27,383 nucleotides of DNA from an uncultured Oscillibacter sp. (GTDB taxonomy: Bacteria; Bacillota; Clostridia; Oscillospirales; Oscillospiraceae): positions 1 through 27,383 of the forward strand of contig CAMMCS010000006.1 in NCBI GenBank assembly GCA_946494635.1, in the 5' to 3' direction. A program made the position numbers and the translations under genes. This document shows positions 22,465-27,383 of the stretch, one piece after another. The first letter of the stretch is position 1; every line of letters begins with the position of its first letter. The notes below the pieces were generated by a model. The model was not told the DNA's origin and ran no database searches. It saw nothing but the letters and a program-made list of their open reading frames with translations.

Positions 22465-23467
22465 GGTATGCCACCTCCTCTGCGGAAACATTGGGCTGCG
22501 CCCGGATATAGCTGAGGGCCTTGGCAGCGTCGTTGGGGTCGTCCGGCAGGCCCAGCAGCATGGTGCCGAAGGCCTTGCCGTCGATCTCCCGGGTGTCCGC
22601 CCCCAGAATGTTGACCTTCACTCCCAGGTCAATGGCGAGGGAGGCAATCAGAGGCTGGTAGGCGGTGCCGCCGTTGAAGGCTACCCGCACCGCCCGGGTG
22701 CCGGAGGGATACTGCTCCAGACTGACGCCGCCGGGGTACACCAGCCGCCGGGCGGCGTCGGTGCTGGGATGGGAGAAGATGTCCTCCACCTTGCCCTGTT
22801 CCGCCATCACGCCGCCGTCCAGAATGGCCACCCGGGAGCAGATCTCCTCAATGACGCTCATCTGGTGGGTGATGACCACCACCGTGACCCCCAGCTTCTC
22901 GTTCAGGTCCTTCAGAAGGGCCAGGATGGAGGCGGTAGTGGTGGGGTCCAGGGCGGAGGTGGCCTCGTCGCACAGCAGGACCTTGGGATCCGTGGCCAGA
23001 GCCCGGGCGATGGCCACCCGCTGCTTCTGGCCGCCGGAGAGCTGGGAGGGATAGGAACCGGCCTTTTCCGCCAGGCCCACCAGCTCCAACAGCTCCAGAG
23101 CCCGTTTTTTCGCCTGGGCGGCGGGTACGCCGCTGATCTCCATGGGGAAGCAGACGTTTTTCAGGCAGGTCCGCTGCATCAGCAGGTTGAAGCTCTGGAA
23201 GATCATAGTGACGTTCCGCCGGGCCAGCCGCAGCTCCTTCTCGCTGAGGGCTGTCATCTCCTTGCCGTCCACCACGACAGAGCCGGAGGTGGGCCGCTCC
23301 AGCAGGTTCATGCACCGGACCAGGGTGCTCTTGCCGGCGCCGGAGAGGCCGATGATTCCGAAGATCTCCCCCTCCTGGATGTCCAGGTTGATATCCTCCA
23401 AAGCATGGACGGCGCTCTCGCCGGTGCCGAAGGTCTTGTACAGATGCTGGATCTGGATAATGGACAC
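22457..23467 (-). CDS. metN: Methionine ABC transporter ATP-binding protein (MetN) with NIL domain
   Basis: The 336-residue protein has Walker A GLSGAGKST at 40-48, the Q-loop IFQSFNLL, the signature LSGGQKQRVAIARAL, Walker B VLLCDEATSALDP and a C-terminal NIL (ACT-like) domain from about 255. The NIL domain in MetN binds methionine and inhibits transport when the cell is full. The start is GTG at 23465-23467, supported by AAAGGAGCG. A T-box leader precedes it. It is the first gene of metNIQ. Confidence 0.95.
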   Translation of the reverse strand: MSIIQIQHLYKTFGTGESAVHALEDINLDIQEGEIFGIIGLSGAGKSTLVRCMNLLERPTSGSVVVDGKEMTALSEKELRLARRNVTMIFQSFNLLMQRTCLKNVCFPMEISGVPAAQAKKRALELLELVGLAEKAGSYPSQLSGGQKQRVAIARALATDPKVLLCDEATSALDPTTTASILALLKDLNEKLGVTVVVITHQMSVIEEICSRVAILDGGVMAEQGKVEDIFSHPSTDAARRLVYPGGVSLEQYPSGTRAVRVAFNGGTAYQPLIASLAIDLGVKVNILGADTREIDGKAFGTMLLGLPDDPNDAAKALSYIRAQPNVSAEEVAYHA

Positions 23468-23791
23468 GGGACAACGCTCCTTTCAAACATTTTGAGCAAT
23501 AAAAAAGCCCTTGAGACGAAAGCCTCAAGGACGAACGCCAACGGCGCCGTGGTACCACCTTGGTTCACCGCCCCCTCACAAGGGCGGCCTTTGAGAGTGC
23601 CGACACACTCCTGCGCTGTGACGTGCGCCCACGTCGTGACCTATGCCGCAAACGCAGCGGTCGGCCACGCAACTCCGAGACCATGTTCTCCGGGCCCTTC
23701 CGCGCCTCTTCCCACCAACCGAGGCTCTCTGTGCCGTATCTGCCTGGATACTCTTCTCTTCATCGTCTTTTTGCCATGAAATATTGGATTT
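23468..23791 (-). ncRNA. T-box leader of metNIQ, probably tRNA-Met-responsive
   Basis: Reading leftward from about 23791, the leader shows stem I features GATGAAGAGAAGAGTA, CAGAGAGCC and GGTTGGTGGGAAGAGGC. The candidate specifier region GAGAACATGGTC follows, with ATG at 23684-23682. The T-box AAGGTGGTACCACGG lies at 23561-23547, then the terminator at 23532-23501. The variable base of the TGGN bulge is T, which pairs with discriminator A; this fits tRNA-Met. Uncharged tRNA-Met would stabilise the antiterminator (CAAGG with CCTTG) and switch the operon on. A one-base shift would read CAT (His), which the T in the bulge and the metNIQ genes argue against. Confidence 0.85.
23501..23532 (-). terminator. 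T-box terminator
   Basis: GTCCTTGAG and CTCAAGGGC form a 9-bp stem followed by six T (23506-23501), just before the metN ribosome binding site. Its 5' arm competes with the antiterminator. Confidence 0.85.
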
Positions 23792-23797
23792 GTTCAC

Positions 23798-23826
23798 AGT
23801 TTATCGAAAGGCGGCCGGAAAGTCAA
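23798..23826 (-). promoter_or_regulatory. Promoter of the T-box leader
   Basis: Reading leftward, TTGACT (23821-23826), 17 bases, then TAAACT (23798-23803). Confidence 0.7.
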
Positions 23827-23930
23827 TGGTGGAATTGACTATATAACTGAAAAATAAGTGGAGATTTTCTGTCAGATTACACACAGATTTGCGGACGGGC
23901 TTTTTTTCAGCGGGAATCTTCCGCATCGGA

Positions 23931-23959
23931 TTGCATCCGGCGGGCAAAACTGCTATCAT
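23931..23959 (+). promoter_or_regulatory. Promoter of the DUF368 gene
   Basis: TTGCAT (23931-23936) and TATCAT (23954-23959) are spaced by 17 bases, with extended TGC. The first transcribed base would be near 23966. Only 8 bases then remain before the ATG at 23974, which argues for the later TTG start. Confidence 0.65.
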
Positions 23960-24003
23960 ATTCCTCAGATCAAATGAAGATACAGAAGCGTGGGGGAACT
24001 GGA

Positions 24004-24852
24004 TTGGAGCGAAAGCAGAACCGGAATTTTACAATGCGCTGGCTGCGGGACCTGCTCTGCGGGGTCCTGATTGGGGCCGGCGCTATTTTGCCGGGAGTGT
24101 CCGGCGGTGTGCTGGCGGTGGTGTTCGACATCTACCGCCCCTTTATGGAGGTGCTGACCCATCCGAGGCGGGCGATTCCTAAATATTGGCGGTGGTTCAT
24201 TCCCATCGGCCTGGGCGGGATCCTGGGCTTTCTGGGGTTTGCCAAGGGCATCGCCGCGGCCATTGACGTCTCCAGCACCGCCACCACCTGGCTGTTTATC
24301 GGCCTGATCGTGGGCACGGTTCCCTCCCTCTTCCGGGAGGCGGGGAAGGAGGGCCGGAGCATTGGCTCCTGGGTCAGCATGGCGGTATGCGCCGGCGCGG
24401 TATTTTTCAGCCTGTTTTATGTGGGCAGGGTGATCTGTGTCACCGTGGAGCCCAATTTCTGGTGGTATAACTTCTGTGGGGCCCTGTGGGGCATGAGCCT
24501 GGTAATCCCGGGCATGACCTCCTCCTCGGTGATGATGGCCCTGGGGCTGTATCAGCCCATGCTGGAGGGCCTGGCCCATCTGGACATTCCGGTGCTGGCT
24601 TCCACTGTGCCGGGCCTGGTGCTCAGCGTGCTGCTGCTGGCCCGGCTGGTGACCTGGTTCTTCCGGAAACACTACTCCATCGCCTTCCACGGCATCTTCG
24701 GCATCGTGCTGGCCTCCACGCTGGTCATTGTTCCGACGGACTATGTGGGCCTGTGGGAGATTGCGCTGTCGGCGGTGTGCTGCATTGGCGGCTTTCTGCT
24801 GGCCTTCTTCATGGCCCGGCTGGACAAGCGGATCCAGGAAAACGGCGGCTGA
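24004..24852 (+). CDS. DUF368 membrane protein (undecaprenyl-phosphate translocase-like)
   Basis: The protein (282 residues from TTG 24004) has about eight hydrophobic segments. It also has the two related half-motifs typical of DUF368: GAILPGVSGGVLAVVFDIY near residues 26-45 and SLVIPGMTSSSVMMALGLY in the second half. DUF368 proteins have been shown to flip the lipid carrier undecaprenyl phosphate back across the membrane for reuse in wall synthesis. Its gene has its own promoter and terminator. TTG at 24004 fits GGGGG at 23992-23996; an ATG at 23974 is in frame but has no ribosome binding site. Either start leaves the domain intact. Confidence 0.88.
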   Translation: MERKQNRNFTMRWLRDLLCGVLIGAGAILPGVSGGVLAVVFDIYRPFMEVLTHPRRAIPKYWRWFIPIGLGGILGFLGFAKGIAAAIDVSSTATTWLFIGLIVGTVPSLFREAGKEGRSIGSWVSMAVCAGAVFFSLFYVGRVICVTVEPNFWWYNFCGALWGMSLVIPGMTSSSVMMALGLYQPMLEGLAHLDIPVLASTVPGLVLSVLLLARLVTWFFRKHYSIAFHGIFGIVLASTLVIVPTDYVGLWEIALSAVCCIGGFLLAFFMARLDKRIQENGG

Positions 24853-24861
24853 AAAACAGAG

Positions 24862-24900
24862 AAAACTCCCCCTTCGCGCACAGCGCGGAGGGGGAGTTTT
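24862..24900. terminator. Bidirectional terminator between DUF368 and EamA genes
   Basis: An 18-bp stem (AAAACTCCCCC... with ...GGGGGAGTTTT) with a 3-base loop and T-rich ends in both directions. It ends 1 base before the EamA stop codon. Confidence 0.85.
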
Positions 24901-24901
24901 G

Positions 24902-25828
24902 TTACAGATCGAACACGCCCATGATGGCGATGCCTGCCACGATCAGCGCGATCATGGCGTAGTGCTTCCAGGAGAGCTTCTCCTTCAGGAAGATCCGGCT
25001 CCACAGCACGGAGGCCGCGCAGTAGGAGGCGATGATGGGGGCGGACATGGCCAGATGCTCCGTGTCCGCGATGGCATAGATGTAGGCGAACTGCCCGGCG
25101 GTCTCGCAGACGGCGCCCAGGTACTTGGGAGCCTCCATCTTCGGCACCAGCCGATCCCGCTTGATCAGCACCACATAGATGAAGCACACCACGGCAGCCA
25201 GCAGGAAGGTCAGCTCATAGGCCACGTTGGCGCTGGCCTCGTAGTCCTCCACAGTGCGGCTGATGATCTCCAGCACCCGGCTGTCGGCAAAGGTGCCGGC
25301 GGCGTCCAGCACGCAGTAGGCGGCGGGCATGGCCAGGGCCATGAAGCTCTTGGTGTACTTGTAGTTGCTGGCCTTCTGCCGCTCGATGCGCAGCTCGTCG
25401 TCCTCCCGGACCTCCACCACGCCCAGGCCCACGGCGCCCACACACACCAGCGCCACGGCAAACAGGGCCAGGGGAGAGTATCCGGCGATGCCGTCAAAGA
25501 GGATGGCCAGCACGGCCACCAGCGCGCCGGAGGAGTTGCAGATGGGGGAGGAGATGGACAGCTCGATGTACCGCAGGCCCACATAGCCCATGGCCATGGA
25601 GAGGATGTACAGGAGGGACACCGGCAGGTACGTCAGGAGGATGTCCAGGTTGATGACCGTGCCGCCCACGAACACCTCGTAGGCCGCGTGGAGTCCCATG
25701 ACAACGCCCACGGCCATCACCATTTTCAGGTGGCTGTACTTGTCCCGGGCGTCCCGGCAGCCGATCTTGGAAAAGAGGTCAGAGCCGCTCCAGCAGAGCA
25801 GCGCGATGAGAGAGAGCCAAAACCACAT
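24902..25828 (-). CDS. EamA/DMT-superfamily transporter
   Basis: The 308-residue protein has ten predicted helices in two halves, as in drug/metabolite transporters. It starts WFWLSLIALLCWSGSDLFSK; helix 4 (YIELSISSPICNSSGALVAVLAIL) and helix 9 (LAMSAPIIASYCAASVLWSRIFLKEKLS) carry the conserved EamA patterns. The substrate is unknown. The start ATG at 25826-25828 follows AGGAGAAAACG. It lies 40 bases after the PLP enzyme gene with no terminator between, so it likely shares its transcript and may move a substrate or product of that enzyme. Confidence 0.85.
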   Translation of the reverse strand: MWFWLSLIALLCWSGSDLFSKIGCRDARDKYSHLKMVMAVGVVMGLHAAYEVFVGGTVINLDILLTYLPVSLLYILSMAMGYVGLRYIELSISSPICNSSGALVAVLAILFDGIAGYSPLALFAVALVCVGAVGLGVVEVREDDELRIERQKASNYKYTKSFMALAMPAAYCVLDAAGTFADSRVLEIISRTVEDYEASANVAYELTFLLAAVVCFIYVVLIKRDRLVPKMEAPKYLGAVCETAGQFAYIYAIADTEHLAMSAPIIASYCAASVLWSRIFLKEKLSWKHYAMIALIVAGIAIMGVFDL

Positions 25829-25868
25829 AATACGTTTTCTCCTAAACTTACAATGATATTGAAATAGG

Positions 25869-27161
25869 TCAGTTGCCTTCCGGCAGGGTCACCAGACCCG
25901 CCTCCACCAGCTTCTGCAGGGACATCAGAATGCCCAGCTTGGCGTGGTACCAGGTGAGGCCGCCCTGGAAGTAGACGGCGTAGGGGGGACGGATGGGCCC
26001 GTCGGCGGAGAGCTCGATGGAGCTGCCCTGGACGAAGGCGCCGGCGGCCATGATGACGTCCGAGTCATAGCCCGGCATGGCCCAGGGCTCCGGGGTCACG
26101 TAGCTGTCCACCGGGGCGGCGGCCTGGATGCCCTTGCAGAAGGCCACCATGGCCTCGGCGCTGCCCAGGGTCACCGCCTGGATGATATCGTGGCGGCTCT
26201 CCGTGGCGTTGGGGACGCAGGCGAAGCCCAGCTTCTCATAGATGTTGGCGGCAAAGATGGCGCCCTTCAGGGCCCCGGACACCACCGTGGGGGACAGGAA
26301 CAGCCCCTGGTACAGTGCGGGCATCAGCCCCAAGTTGGCGCCCACCTCCTGCCCAAGGCCCGGGGCGGAGAGCCGGTAGGCGCACCGGTCCACGCATTCC
26401 TGGGTGCCGCAGATGTAGCCGCCGATGGGGGCCAGGCCGCCGCCGGGGTTCTTGATGAGGCTGCCCACCACCATGTCGGCCCCCAGGTCCGAGGGCTCGA
26501 TGGTCTCCACAAACTCGCCGTAGCAGTTGTCCACCATGATCTTCACGTCCGGCTTGATCCCCTTGCAGAAGGCGATCAGCTCCCCAATCTGGTGAACGGA
26601 GAAGGAGGGGCGGGTGGCGTAGCCCTTGGACCGCTGGATGGTGATGAGCTTGGTCCGGTCATTGATCTTTTCCCGGATGGCGTCGTAGTCGAAGGTGCCG
26701 TCGCTCTTCAGGTCCGCCTGGGCATAGGTGACGCCGTACTCCGCCAGGGAGCAGGGGGAGGGGCGGATGCCGATGACCTCCTCCAGCGTGTCGTAGGGGG
26801 CCCCCACCGGGGACAGCAGCTCGTCCCCCGGCAGCAGGTTGGCGGAGAGGGCCACCGTCAGGGCGTGGGTGCCGCAGGTGATCTGGGGCCGCACCAGGGC
26901 CGCCTCCGTGTGGAACACGTCGGCGTACACCCGCTCCAGGTTGTCCCGGCCGTCGTCGTTGTAGCCGTAGCCGGTGGTGGCGGCAAAGTGGGTGGCGTTC
27001 ACCCGGTTTTTCTGCATGGCGTGGAGCACCTTGCCCTGGTTGTACTCCGCTGTCTGGTCGATGGCGTCGAACCGGGGCCGCAGGTCCCGGAGCACCGCCT
27101 CGCCGTATTCATACACAGCCCGGCTGATGCCCAGCTGTTCATACATGGTCTCGATTTCCAT
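25869..27161 (-). CDS. Methionine gamma-lyase family PLP enzyme (aluminium-resistance protein family)
   Basis: The 430-residue protein is full length for the Met_gamma_lyase family (PF06838; B. subtilis YnbB). It has THFAATTGYGYNDDGRDNLE, RPQITCGTHALTVAL, the PLP aspartate in VDNCYGEFVE (D211) and the Schiff-base lysine K237 in GSLIKNPGGGLAPIGGYI. Family members are annotated as cystathionine/methionine gamma-lyase-like, but the true substrate is unproven. It might release methanethiol or H2S, which fits the nearby methionine uptake genes. Starts at 27159-27161 and 27165-27167 compete; GGAGG at 27168-27172 is properly spaced only for 27161. The 5' end overlaps the AbrB-like gene by 23 bases. 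Confidence 0.92.
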   Translation of the reverse strand: MEIETMYEQLGISRAVYEYGEAVLRDLRPRFDAIDQTAEYNQGKVLHAMQKNRVNATHFAATTGYGYNDDGRDNLERVYADVFHTEAALVRPQITCGTHALTVALSANLLPGDELLSPVGAPYDTLEEVIGIRPSPCSLAEYGVTYAQADLKSDGTFDYDAIREKINDRTKLITIQRSKGYATRPSFSVHQIGELIAFCKGIKPDVKIMVDNCYGEFVETIEPSDLGADMVVGSLIKNPGGGLAPIGGYICGTQECVDRCAYRLSAPGLGQEVGANLGLMPALYQGLFLSPTVVSGALKGAIFAANIYEKLGFACVPNATESRHDIIQAVTLGSAEAMVAFCKGIQAAAPVDSYVTPEPWAMPGYDSDVIMAAGAFVQGSSIELSADGPIRPPYAVYFQGGLTWYHAKLGILMSLQKLVEAGLVTLPEGN

Positions 27162-27375
27162 GGTCATCCTCCGTCGTTCCCAAAATTTCGTCCGCCAGGT
27201 CGCTGAGGACCTGGGGCTTCGTCACCACCAGGCCGCTGGCCTCGTTGCCCAGGATCAGCAGGGTGTCCCCCGGCGAGATGCCGAAAAACCGGCGGGCCTC
27301 CTGGGGAATGACGATCTGGCCCCGGTCACCCACCTTGGCGGTGCCAAAGACCCGGTTCTTGGACATCCCCAGCAT
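27139..27375 (-). CDS. AbrB/SpoVT-family regulator (may extend past window edge)
   Basis: The 78-residue protein has the swapped-hairpin AbrB domain at about 5-52 (TAKVGDRGQIVIPQEARRFFGISPGDTLLIL). A charged tail follows. Such proteins bind DNA as dimers or tetramers. The stop overlaps the PLP enzyme start by 23 bases, so the two are translationally coupled and the regulator may control its own operon. The start may be the ATG at 27373-27375 or 27364-27366; the promoter lies beyond the window. Confidence 0.85.
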   Translation of the reverse strand: MLGMSKNRVFGTAKVGDRGQIVIPQEARRFFGISPGDTLLILGNEASGLVVTKPQVLSDLADEILGTTEDDHGNRDHV

Positions 27376-27383
27376 GTGTTTGC

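Noticed and set aside
22388..23779. 463-codon plus-strand frame across metN and the T-box
   Set aside because: It runs antisense to metN and through a structured leader; its translation has no domain.

Overview
The window is an ordinary chromosomal stretch from a high-GC member of the Bacillota. Gene families, strong GGAGG-type ribosome binding sites, the mixed strand layout and a T-box leader suggest an Oscillospiraceae-type gut Clostridia (the Flavonifractor / Pseudoflavonifractor / Lawsonibacter neighbourhood). That placement is an inference from gene style, not from a marker gene. I see no rRNA, tRNA, CRISPR array, phage, plasmid or intact insertion sequence. Most long antisense ORFs are shadows caused by high GC.

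Layout. 1-3300 (+): a NUDIX hydrolase and a GNAT acetyltransferase (overlapping), a DUF3783 protein and a DUF523 protein, then birA with its own promoter. 3303-4124: uridine kinase on the minus strand, divergent from an envelope protein (zinc ribbon, one membrane helix, Ig-like domain, SH3 domain). 5116-9409 (+): one operon with an ABC exporter, a YlmH-like S4 RNA-binding protein, a DUF4177 protein, a DUF896 protein and an XpaC-like membrane protein. 9423-11312: an HpcH/HpaI aldolase (-) and a ZnuA-like metal-binding lipoprotein (+), transcribed divergently from back-to-back promoters with an inverted repeat between them. 11410-13369: a small Cys-rich protein (-) and a MATE exporter (+) preceded by a long structured leader. 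13384-15456: a ketopantoate reductase and a radical SAM protein (both -). 15595-19199 (+): a cell-wall cassette with an FHA-SEDS fusion, its class B penicillin-binding protein and a small membrane protein. 19214-20693: a second MATE exporter (-). 20764-23826: metNIQ (-) behind a T-box leader. 23931-24900: a DUF368 undecaprenyl-phosphate translocase-like protein (+). 24902-27375: an AbrB-like regulator, a methionine-gamma-lyase-family PLP enzyme and an EamA transporter, apparently one operon (-).

How they fit together. Two themes recur. One is envelope building: FHA-SEDS plus PBP, the DUF368 lipid-carrier recycler, and the SH3/Ig-like surface protein. The other is sulfur amino acid handling: T-box-controlled methionine uptake about 2 kb from a methionine-gamma-lyase-like enzyme with its own regulator and exporter-like partner. 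Nearly every convergent junction is closed by a long, almost perfect hairpin that can terminate transcription in both directions.

No clearly new system is visible. The best leads are the FHA-SEDS/PBP cassette, the MATE leader (terminator plus a possible ribosome-binding-site switch), the T-box with an ambiguous specifier register, the divergent aldolase/ZnuA control region, and the small Cys-rich protein.
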